A DNA stretch of 5,644 nt from Bacteroidota bacterium. GTDB lineage: Bacteria > Bacteroidota > Bacteroidia > Chitinophagales > LD1. The notes beneath the pieces are model-generated. The model was given only the letters and a program-made list of their open reading frames with translations, was not told the origin of the DNA and searched no databases. The DNA is taken from contig JAQBNQ010000564.1 of NCBI GenBank assembly GCA_028288545.1, forward strand, positions 1 to 5,644, read 5' to 3'. The position numbers and the translations under genes are program-made. Numbering within the stretch: position 1 is the first letter of the stretch; each line of letters opens with the position of its first letter. Shown here one piece after another: positions 1 to 5,033 of the stretch.

Positions 1-442
1 GCCATATGCTCACATTGCCCTCATCATTCCAAATATATTTTTGGGCATTTGTATATTTCAGTGCCGCATTAAGCGCAGCCTTTTCGTCTATAGTAATATT
101 TTCTATATCAGAACTAATTTTAGTCAAATAGGTGCCATTTATATAATAAATGGAATTGTTTTTATAATGTATCTTAAAAATCGCATCTTCAACCGGATAA
201 TTTTTGTAATATTGCTGAAATGTATAATGGATATAATTATTTGATTCGCTGAAGCTTTGCTTAGGTATAATTTTGAATGAAAAATCGGACGAAATCCCCA
301 AAAAGGTATCCAGAGATACCGAAATGTTTTCAACAGTTATTCCTGTTGGGAACCCTTCGCAATTAAATATTATCGTCTTCATTTGTCCCGTTAAAAAAAG
401 TGGGGACATTGAAACTATCAGAATTAAAGCTTTCATACGCAT
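1..442 (-). CDS. Secreted metallopeptidase precursor (M4/M36-like), N-terminal propeptide part, cut by the window edge
   Basis: This is the first 147 codons of a minus-strand gene that continues past the left edge without a stop. Residues 1-19 (MRMKALILIVSMSPLFLTG) look like a Sec signal peptide. Residues 72-84 (HYTFQQYYKNYPV), followed by NGTYL at about 102-106, match the FTP propeptide pattern of thermolysin- and fungalysin-like zinc peptidases. A PepSY-like stretch then follows (ALKYTNAQKYIWND, about 126-140), as in many Bacteroidota M4 precursors. In that family the propeptide chaperones and inhibits the zinc protease until secretion and self-cleavage. The catalytic HExxH domain would lie outside the window, so the peptidase call is inferred from the propeptide. 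The start at 442 gives a more basic n-region; an in-frame ATG two codons later (436) is the alternative, and a TAG lies immediately upstream of 442. No ribosome binding site or clear promoter is seen in the 101 bases upstream. Confidence 0.72.
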   Translation of the reverse strand, partial: MRMKALILIVSMSPLFLTGQMKTIIFNCEGFPTGITVENISVSLDTFLGISSDFSFKIIPKQSFSESNNYIHYTFQQYYKNYPVEDAIFKIHYKNNSIYYINGTYLTKISSDIENITIDEKAALNAALKYTNAQKYIWNDEGNVSIW

Positions 443-543
443 CTATTTCGTGTTTATAATTTAGTTCTCAATTTTCAGCCAATTACCCATTTACCTAGTA
501 CGGATAGTATTTGCTTCACTTCAAGTCCCAATAAGCAATTCCT

Positions 544-759
544 TTACTTCTTTAGTGACCTAATCTTATGGGGCGCTATGTTCATGGTCATATTCACCTT
601 TTTCGGCTCCTTTTTGTTGGTGGCAGGTATTTCCCTTATTGGTATGTTTTTTTGATGTGCCTGAGCTTTGGCAGCCTGGGGCGTAGCATCCTGTTGGGCG
701 CTTACAGTTAATAAAAATAAGGTTCCTAATGTTCCAAAGATTAGTGTCAATTTTTTCAT
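544..759 (-). CDS. Small secreted basic protein, function unknown
   Basis: This encodes 71 residues. Residues 1-21 (MKKLTLIFGTLGTLFLLTVSA) form a textbook signal peptide: two lysines, a hydrophobic core, small residues before the expected cut, and QQ following. The mature part is only about 50 residues. It starts Ala/Gln-rich, then becomes Lys-rich with the segment KNIPIREIPATNKKEPKK, and ends in RSLKK. It has no cysteines, so neither a lipoprotein nor a disulfide-bonded protein is expected. It begins 23 bases after the stop of the collagen-like gene on the same strand, with no terminator between, so the two are probably co-transcribed. I recognise no family. The convincing signal peptide is the main argument that it is a real gene. 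A periplasmic or surface accessory of the fibre-like protein is possible but unproven. Confidence 0.66.
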   Translation of the reverse strand: MKKLTLIFGTLGTLFLLTVSAQQDATPQAAKAQAHQKNIPIREIPATNKKEPKKVNMTMNIAPHKIRSLKK

Positions 760-782
760 AATTACTGATTTAGTGACGATTT

Positions 783-2009
783 TTATTTAATGTGTTTCTT
801 TAGTTTATCAATTTCCTTTTGCTGTGCAATTACGTATAAGCTAAGCTCCTCAATTTTCCCCAAAAGCTTTGCGTCCATACTTCCTAAATCAACACCATTT
901 TTAACTACTTCATCTGCTGAGGGAACATCCGGTAGATGTTTATTCTTGTTAACATATTTCTCCAAATCTTCAATGCTCATTAATTTATATTTCTTATCGA
1001 ATACATAATCTGTCCAATCGCCGGTAGTTTTAACGGCAACTTTAACCCTTTCTGTCATTATTCCATGTTGCACATAAAGATTATATCCTGTAATCGTACC
1101 CGCTGAAGGTGTTGTTACATCTCCAATTGACAGGTATCCTGTTATATTCTGATTACCTATAACATTTAATAAACCTGCCGGTGCAACGCTCATATCCGCA
1201 GCCCAAAGATCATATCTCGGAAAAATCTCAAAATGGCCGTTATCATAATTATCTCCAATCAAATGCCTGGTATTGCCATTACTCGCATCGATATATCGCA
1301 ACTGTCCATTCCATCCCGTTATGCCACTGTTTTCATAAATATCCAGACAGGTATTAGTTGAGTGGGCCTGAATGCCCAGGGTACTGGATGTTCCAACAGG
1401 ATCCATTCCAACGCCCGCAGTTTCAGAGCCGTTATCAACCATCAGTTCCGGCATAGACCAGCCTATATTGGTGATTTCGGTAATGGCATTGCCGCTGTTT
1501 AAAGTTCCAATACCTACAAAACCGGCCTGGTCTACGGCCATATAATTACCTGTGCTATTATCACCTATGTGAAAAAGATATTCCAAAGGCGGGGATATCA
1601 AACCTGTGCCGTCAAACAGGCTGCTGTTTTTTCCTATATCCACTTGCGCAATTGCACCGGCTACACCCATACTTACCGTTCCCTGGCCTGTAACGGCTAA
1701 AATGGGCCCGGTAGCTGCAGGATTATTATCAATTATTCCAAAAGCCGGATTAAAAGGAATATCGGTTGGCATAACCAGGCTATTAGTTGAAATCATCATA
1801 GCCCCGCTGGAATTGGTGGCATTGCCTGTATTTAATATCATGGCTAGCACATTTGGCGTTTGGTCTTCTGCGTAAAGCACGGGGTTATTGTACCAGGGCG
1901 CTGTGGGGTCGCCCGTATAAAGCCAATCACGGTTTCTAATTCTTAAATCGGCCGGGTTATTTGTAGAAGCGGCATCTCCTATTGTTACCTTGCCGGCATT
2001 ATTTACCAT
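783..2009 (-). CDS. C-terminal piece of a collagen-like/tail-fibre-like secreted protein (frameshifted)
   Basis: Read from the first ATG this piece has 408 residues. The frame is open further upstream to 2057 (just after a TGA at 2058-2060) and reads sensibly there as ARTSFIGNPIATCF before MVNNAGKVTIG. That argues the ATG at 2009 is internal rather than a true start. The body carries repeated Gly/Asn-rich segments such as GKVTIGD and GFVGIGT, typical of beta-structured fibre proteins. The last 86 residues are the conserved Bacteroidota C-terminal module: WTDYVFDKKYKLMSIEDLEKY, then NKHLPDVPSADEV, then DAKLLGKIEELSLYVIAQQ, ending in a short coiled coil. Its resemblance to phage tail-fibre ends is family knowledge. 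The piece has no signal peptide of its own. It should be read with the 2033-2527 piece as one gene broken by a one-base shift near 2052. If it is ever translated alone it would stay in the cytoplasm. Confidence 0.72.
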   Translation of the reverse strand: MVNNAGKVTIGDAASTNNPADLRIRNRDWLYTGDPTAPWYNNPVLYAEDQTPNVLAMILNTGNATNSSGAMMISTNSLVMPTDIPFNPAFGIIDNNPAATGPILAVTGQGTVSMGVAGAIAQVDIGKNSSLFDGTGLISPPLEYLFHIGDNSTGNYMAVDQAGFVGIGTLNSGNAITEITNIGWSMPELMVDNGSETAGVGMDPVGTSSTLGIQAHSTNTCLDIYENSGITGWNGQLRYIDASNGNTRHLIGDNYDNGHFEIFPRYDLWAADMSVAPAGLLNVIGNQNITGYLSIGDVTTPSAGTITGYNLYVQHGIMTERVKVAVKTTGDWTDYVFDKKYKLMSIEDLEKYVNKNKHLPDVPSADEVVKNGVDLGSMDAKLLGKIEELSLYVIAQQKEIDKLKKHIK

Positions 2010-2032
2010 AAAGCAGGTTGCAATGGGGTTGC

Positions 2033-2527
2033 CTATAAATGAAGTTCTGGCTTTCCTTCAAATAAGGCGGCAGGAGTTGTACAACCTGAACTTAAAGCAG
2101 AAGGGTCCCAGGTAGCGGAAACAATTGAACCGCCACAACCTGCAAAACCCCAGGCGTCTACTGTAGCCGCAGGAGAGGTAGTGCCAATGCCAACTAAATG
2201 AGTGGAGTTGTCAATATAGATTTCGTGGCCGCTATTGGTACCTATTCTTACAGAGGTATTATCGCTTGTGCCTATAAAATTGGTGGCAGGGTTGGTTCCG
2301 GCGTTGCCTGTTAGCCCCCAGGCGTTGGCTGCGCCATCTACACCGGTTGCGCCAATGATACCTGTAGCACCGGTTACTCCCGTTGGACCGCTGCTTCCGT
2401 CATTTCCTGTAGCACCGGTTGCACCTGTAGGGCCAACTGCTCCGTCAATACCTGTTGGTCCGGCGGGTCCCGTAGGCCCGGTTGGTCCGGTAGCTTGAGC
2501 AAATGAAACATGCATTACAAAAAGCAT
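2033..2527 (-). CDS. Collagen-like N-terminal piece of the same secreted protein (frameshifted)
   Basis: This open frame has 164 residues. After a hydrophobic start ending in SFAQA come 18 uninterrupted Gly-X-Y triplets (residues 14-67, rich in GPT and GAT). Next is the Bacteroidota motif NAWGLTGNAGTNPATNFIGT (70-89), and then a VGIGTTSPAATVD segment usual in these fibre proteins. The frame ends prematurely as FEGKPELHL then TAG. The -1 frame continues as FEGKARTSFIGN into the 783-2009 piece, so this is the front part of one longer protein. The ATG at 2527 would give a signal peptide of only 12 residues with no positive n-region. A better N-terminus (MVKILSLLVCF from the ATG at 2553) lies in another frame, separated by a T5 run, so a second lesion is likely there. 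Bacterial collagen-like triplets form triple helices and are usually surface-exposed. Confidence 0.72.
   Translation of the reverse strand: MLFVMHVSFAQATGPTGPTGPAGPTGIDGAVGPTGATGATGNDGSSGPTGVTGATGIIGATGVDGAANAWGLTGNAGTNPATNFIGTSDNTSVRIGTNSGHEIYIDNSTHLVGIGTTSPAATVDAWGFAGCGGSIVSATWDPSALSSGCTTPAALFEGKPELHL
2327..2488 (-). repeat. Collagen-like Gly-X-Y coding repeat, 18 triplets
   Basis: This is a 9-base-rhythm stretch that encodes GPT, GAT, GID, GND, GVD and similar triplets without a break. Codons vary between copies, so the tract is repetitive at protein level and only partly at DNA level. Such tracts can change copy number between strains by slippage or recombination. Confidence 0.85.
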
Positions 2528-2573
2528 ACCAGTAAAGAGAGGATTTTTACCATAAGGTTGTTTTTATAGGTAC

Positions 2574-2607
2574 AAAATATATAGGAATTGCTTTTGCCAA
2601 ATACAAA
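2574..2607 (-). promoter_or_regulatory. Possible Bacteroidota promoter for the collagen-like gene
   Basis: On the minus strand TATATTTT (2581-2574) matches seven of eight positions of the Bacteroidota -7 element TAnnTTTG. TTTG copies lie 22 bases upstream (2607-2604) and 16 bases upstream (2601-2598), bracketing the usual 19-21 spacing without hitting it. The -7 box sits about 20 bases before the ATG at 2553, leaving a short leader and supporting that ATG as the true start. The region is AT-rich, so chance matches are possible. Confidence 0.33.
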
Positions 2608-2636
2608 ACAAAGAAACATTTTTGAGATGAATACTA

Positions 2637-2816
2637 ACCGAATCGGTGAGTATTTGTTAAAAACATAGTCCTGAAAAGACTACACGACATTAGATATTGC
2701 CGCTGGGGGATGAACTATGATCTGGTGGAAGATTGCGAGTAAAACCGCAGAATGCCGATAGGTTGATGAAACTCTTAAGAACCTGAAATTTTTTCTCATA
2801 TGCGGGGATTAATGAG
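2637..2816. other. Hairpin-rich non-coding stretch, possible structured RNA or decayed element
   Basis: The 496-base gap 2554-3049 holds no convincing gene. This part has a run of small perfect stems: ACCGA/TCGGT (2637-2641/2643-2647), TAGTC/GACTA (2666-2670/2678-2682), TGCG/CGCA (near 2734-2749), AGGTT/AACCT (2760-2764/2780-2784) and CTCAT/ATGAG (2795-2799/2812-2816). A-rich, G-flanked linkers such as GCGAGTAAAACC and TGATGAAACT lie between them. It is visibly richer in G than the flanking DNA from 2560-2630 and 2840-2920. The style recalls structured RNA, and faintly the domain I region of group II introns, but no domain V and no reverse transcriptase gene is present. The strand is unknown. 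Short stems also arise by chance. Confidence 0.28.
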
Positions 2817-2934
2817 TAAACAAGGATGCTTACGTGAACGTACCGTTTAAATTTTGAAAACAAATATTTCTTAGGCATTTAACAATATAAATTTCAGGTA
2901 ATCTTTAAATAAAAACGAATAGTTGTCCACCCCC

Positions 2935-3007
2935 GTCCCATTCATCGCTGGGACACCTCGTAAAGCGAGTTGTCGGTTTACGAAGCTTGCCTTGAGATTC
3001 GTAAACC
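2935..3007. repeat. Cluster of three hairpins, two of them mutually exclusive, ahead of the DinB gene
   Basis: Hairpin A is GTCCCA/TGGGAC (2935-2940/2949-2954, 8-base loop). Hairpin B pairs GACA+CTCG with CGAG+TGTC (2952-2960/2966-2974, one mismatch, 5-base loop) and shares 2952-2954 with A, so the two cannot form together. Hairpin C is a perfect 10-base stem GGTTTACGAA/TTCGTAAACC (2975-2984/2998-3007, 13-base loop) that starts directly after B. C ends 42 bases before the DinB start. The cluster could be a leader-RNA switch, a protein-binding palindrome or a REP/MITE-like repeat. No T tract follows any stem, so a plain terminator is unlikely. Confidence 0.5.
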
Positions 3008-3049
3008 TGAATAACGTCGTACATTTAACTTTACTCAAAAACCAACAAC

Positions 3050-3550
3050 ATGGATCTAAACGCCTTCCACGACTTTTTAGATTACTACGACAAAGTCCGC
3101 GGCCGCACCAAAGCCATCATCGCCAGGATACCAGCCGATAAAATTGAATGGACCTACAAGGAGGGCAAATTTACTTTCGCCGATTTGATACGACACCTGG
3201 CTGCTATTGAAAGGTATATGTATGCTGAAAATGCGCAATTAAAACCCTCGCGCTACAAAGGTTGTGGCAAAGAACTTGCCGGTGGTTATGATGCAGTAAT
3301 AAAGTTTTTAGATAATACTCACGCAGAGAGCACGAAGATTTTTTATTCGCTCAGCGAAAAAGACATCAACAAAAAATGTTTGACCCCAAATAACACTCCC
3401 ATTACAATTTGGAAGTGGCTCCGCCTGATGGCCGAGCACGAAATACACCACCGGGGACAAATTTATTTATACCTGAACCTGCTGGATGTAGAAGTGCCTG
3501 CTTTATATGGATTGACCTCTGAAGAAGTAGCTGCTAAAGGGATTGTCTAA
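3050..3550 (+). CDS. DinB superfamily protein (putative metal-binding four-helix protein)
   Basis: This is 166 residues, the usual length for a DinB/YfiT-type protein. These cytoplasmic four-helix proteins bind a metal through three histidines; the superfamily includes thiol-dependent transferases, and many members have no known substrate. The triad is visible as His49 in the helix FTFADLIRHLAAIERYM and His130 and His134 in MAEHEIHHRGQIYLYL, the latter being the characteristic HxxxH followed by RGQ. IPADKIEWTYKEGKFTFADL (28-47) matches the conserved segment before the first His. The ATG at 3050 sits in an A-rich context (ACCAACAACATGG) without a Shine-Dalgarno sequence, as usual in this phylum. 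The gene stands alone, divergent from the collagen-like gene and convergent with the coiled-coil gene, so neighbours give no clue to its substrate. A near-consensus -7 box (TAACTTTA, 3026-3033) lacks a matching -33 TTTG. Confidence 0.9.
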   Translation: MDLNAFHDFLDYYDKVRGRTKAIIARIPADKIEWTYKEGKFTFADLIRHLAAIERYMYAENAQLKPSRYKGCGKELAGGYDAVIKFLDNTHAESTKIFYSLSEKDINKKCLTPNNTPITIWKWLRLMAEHEIHHRGQIYLYLNLLDVEVPALYGLTSEEVAAKGIV

Positions 3551-3563
3551 TCCAAATACAATT

Positions 3564-3655
3564 AACGAATAGCGATTAACGAAGTGAATAACCTGCAGTT
3601 CAATTTGCATTTACTTCTGCAATCTAAAATCTGCAATCGTTAATCAATATTCGTT
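3564..3655. repeat. Long inverted repeat after the DinB gene
   Basis: The left arm AACGAATAGCGATTAACGA (3564-3582) matches the reverse complement of the right arm TCGTTAATCAATATTCGTT (3637-3655) at 17 of 19 positions, with a 54-base spacer. The spacer holds a weaker inner stem (GAAGTGAAT/ATTTACTTC, 3581-3589/3609-3617) and heptamer repeats. It starts 14 bases after the DinB stop. It could form a long hairpin at the 3' end of the DinB transcript or be a small palindromic insertion. No target-site duplication was recognised. Confidence 0.6.
3616..3643 (+). repeat. Heptamer repeat, TCTGCAA type
   Basis: Period-7 units read TCTGCAA, TCTAAAA, TCTGCAA and TCGTTAA, the last one running into the right arm of the inverted repeat. 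They share the CTGCAA core with the five-copy heptamer array at 4913-4947, which suggests one family of intergenic repeats. The array is short and degenerate. Confidence 0.5.
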
Positions 3656-3694
3656 TTCAGTTCCCAACTTCAAAACTTTGCAATTTTATAAAAT

Positions 3695-3721
3695 AAAAAA
3701 CCCTCCCGCATTGCGGAAGGG
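3695..3721 (-). terminator. Intrinsic terminator of the coiled-coil membrane protein gene
   Basis: On the minus strand a stem CCCTTCCGC/GCGGGAGGG with a three-base loop (AAT) and one mismatch is followed at once by six T (plus-strand A run 3695-3700). It begins about 30 bases after the TAA at 3752. The plus strand has no T run after the stem, so it is oriented for the minus-strand gene and would not serve DinB well. Confidence 0.88.
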
Positions 3722-3751
3722 CTAAACACCATCTTTGTGACGTGTTTTTTA

Positions 3752-4675
3752 TTAGCTCAAGGTTACAGCACCTTTTCCAATCACGTGGCCACTTTGGTAC
3801 ACTTCAACCTTGTAAGTTCCGGGGTCCTTAATATTCTGGCTCCAGTACATAACAACTTTTTTGTTGGTAGAAGCCCAGTCAATATCTGCCTTTTTAGTGT
3901 ATTGACATGGGGTAGCTGATTCACATTGCATTGTTCCTGAACCCTGGTCGGCTACTGCTATTGTTTCACCTTTAGGATTTATGATCCTAACGTACAGGCT
4001 AACCTGTCCGGGGTCAAGTACTTTATTCTCACCGGTTTCAAAGCTGATCTTTAAACTTTCAACTGCCTTTGCTCTTTTAACATCCACTTCTTTTCCATTA
4101 TTCCTTTTCTTGATGGCCTCAACATCCAGTTTACTCAATTGGAAAAGGGAACCGGCCTCCACCTTTTTGCTCAATCCCATATTCTGCTGAGATAATTGCG
4201 ATGTAGTTTGCTTCTCAGTACTTAAATCCGTGTTCAACTTTTCATTAGCCTGCGCTAATTGCTGGTTTTGAGTAGTTAGTTCATCCACCTTTTTCTGCAT
4301 ATCAGAAATAGATGCTTCATACTGTGCTATCAAACCTTTTGCTTTTGCCAATTCTGCACCTGTCATTTTGTTTTTAGATAACAGACCCGCTATTTGGTGC
4401 TTTTCCTGGGTTAGCATATCCTGTTTTTCGGCAATGGATTTATCCAGTTCGGCGTTCTTTCCTTTATACCGGTCTAGGTCCATGTTCCTAATATCAAGAG
4501 TATCGGAAAGACTTTTAAAGTTTTCCTGTAATGCTATTTTTTGTGTGCTTACATCATTCTTATCACGGTTTTCCGTAAATAGGAAATAGAAAGTAACACT
4601 GTTGATGAGCAGCAGCGCTATAATTGCGCTGATATAAAGTTTCTTTCTTCCTGCTCCATTTTGGTTGGTTTCCAT
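3752..4675 (-). CDS. Membrane-anchored coiled-coil protein with C-terminal beta-rich domain, function unknown
   Basis: This has 307 residues. A short basic N-terminus (GAGRKK) precedes one hydrophobic span (about 13-33, LYISAIIALLLINSVTFYFL), which should anchor the protein in the inner membrane with the rest in the periplasm. Residues about 42-172 are a Lys/Glu/Gln-rich heptad region and predicted long coiled coil. Residues about 175-307 form a compact beta-rich domain: LKISFETGENKVLDPGQVSL, YVRIINPKGE, MYWSQNIKDPGTYKVEVY and GHVIGKG, a pattern seen in uncharacterised Bacteroidota proteins. Cys251 and Cys257 (CESATPC) are the only cysteines and could form a disulfide. Coiled-coil proteins of this kind often pick up automatic SMC-like names, but there is no ATPase domain here. 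The gene stands alone with its own terminator. A structural envelope role is inference only. Confidence 0.85.
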   Translation of the reverse strand: METNQNGAGRKKLYISAIIALLLINSVTFYFLFTENRDKNDVSTQKIALQENFKSLSDTLDIRNMDLDRYKGKNAELDKSIAEKQDMLTQEKHQIAGLLSKNKMTGAELAKAKGLIAQYEASISDMQKKVDELTTQNQQLAQANEKLNTDLSTEKQTTSQLSQQNMGLSKKVEAGSLFQLSKLDVEAIKKRNNGKEVDVKRAKAVESLKISFETGENKVLDPGQVSLYVRIINPKGETIAVADQGSGTMQCESATPCQYTKKADIDWASTNKKVVMYWSQNIKDPGTYKVEVYQSGHVIGKGAVTLS

Positions 4676-4819
4676 ACTTATTGATTTTAGTGATTAAATA
4701 AAAACTAATAGGTAATGTACTTTCATGCTGTTGCGGTTTATTTGATATTATAACAGCCCCCCTCCGCTTTTTATTGTGCGTATTTTGTAAAAAGATTGGA
4801 ATAATCAAAAGAGGAAAAT

Positions 4820-4882
4820 TCGCTGAGGAAAATACACCTCATTTCGCTCATTTTGCGCTGTTTTTACGCCTTCGTTCAGCGA
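4820..4882. repeat. Weak inverted repeat in the divergent intergenic region
   Basis: TCGCTGA (4820-4826) and TCAGCGA (4876-4882) are perfect inverted arms of seven bases. An AAATT/AATTT extension follows outside them after a two-base offset. The interior is built of similar words (CATTTCGCTCATTTTGCGCTG), and a small TGAGG/CCTCA stem lies at 4824-4841. This may be part of an intergenic repeat, but the match is short. The rest of 4676-4912 shows no gene and no promoter I would defend. Confidence 0.28.
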
Positions 4883-4912
4883 TAATTTCGCATTTCAACG
4901 TCTAATTTATTT

Positions 4913-4947
4913 AAACTGCAAACTGTAAACCGCAAACCGTAAACTGT
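4913..4947 (+). repeat. Five-copy heptamer array, AAACYGY
   Basis: Five exact-period units, AAACTGC, AAACTGT, AAACCGC, AAACCGT and AAACTGT, vary only at C/T positions five and seven. The array ends just upstream of the -33 box of the ABC transporter promoter, so copy number could influence that promoter. Tandem heptamers of this style occur between genes in this phylum; that statement is from general knowledge and was not checked. Confidence 0.8.
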
Positions 4948-4954
4948 CATCCCT

Positions 4955-4985
4955 TTTGTAAAGTAGCTATTAAAAGATATTTTAG
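4955..4985 (+). promoter_or_regulatory. Bacteroidota-type promoter for the ABC transporter gene
   Basis: TTTG (4955-4958) and TATTTTAG (4978-4985, seven of eight matches to TAnnTTTG) are separated by 19 bases, the spacing known for the primary sigma factor of this phylum. A start of transcription a few bases downstream would leave a leader of roughly 40 bases before the ATG at 5034. This is the best promoter match in the window. Confidence 0.52.
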
Positions 4986-5033
4986 CCCCTCTTCAACATA
5001 TCTTGATGTGGATGGAGGCATAATTAAAAATAC

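Larger units (their letters stand above)
783..2553 (-). pseudogene. Restored full-length collagen-like surface protein gene, interrupted by two one-base lesions
   Basis: This entry joins the two pieces above. Adding one T to the minus-strand T5 run (plus-strand A run 2519-2523) and one A to the minus-strand A3 run (plus-strand T run 2052-2054) gives a single 590-residue frame from the ATG at 2553 to the TAA at 783. Its order would be signal peptide (MVKILSLLVCFFVMHVSFAQA, about 1-21, cut near AQA), 18 collagen triplets, NFIGT/VGIGT fibre segments, a long beta-rich middle, and the conserved 86-residue C-terminal module. Every section then fits what is usual for this protein type. Whether the lesions are real decay, programmed slippage or assembly error cannot be decided from the window. 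Neither site is a classic slippery heptamer. Confidence 0.62.

Noticed and set aside
139..333. A 64-codon minus-strand frame near the left edge
   Set aside because: It lies inside the metallopeptidase precursor in a different frame, and the precursor frame has signal peptide and FTP motifs.
517..540. Possible terminator after the small secreted gene (TTGCTT/AAGCAA on the minus strand)
   Set aside because: The stem is only six bases with a wide loop and no T run follows it.
2049..2059. Programmed -1 ribosomal frameshift at GGAAAG
   Set aside because: The phase does not give an X XXY YYZ heptamer, and a second lesion upstream makes a shared error or decay a simpler explanation. It was not fully excluded.
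2235..2498. Plus-strand open frame with a Pro/Val/Gly repeat opposite the collagen-like tract
   Set aside because: The complement of Gly-Pro-Thr codons automatically reads as Pro/Val/Gly triplets, so this is a shadow of the real coding strand.
2646..2860. An intact group II intron or reverse-transcriptase element
   Set aside because: There is no GUGYG-type 5' end that I trust, no domain V hairpin and no reverse transcriptase frame. At most a remnant is possible.
2690..2878. A 62-codon minus-strand open frame in the gap before the collagen-like gene
   Set aside because: It has no recognisable motif or ribosome context, and its composition is unlike a Bacteroidota protein. It lies across the hairpin-rich stretch.
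4563..4808. An 81-codon minus-strand open frame overlapping the start of the coiled-coil gene
   Set aside because: It reads through the signal-anchor region in another frame, has no domain, and the 307-residue frame explains the DNA better.
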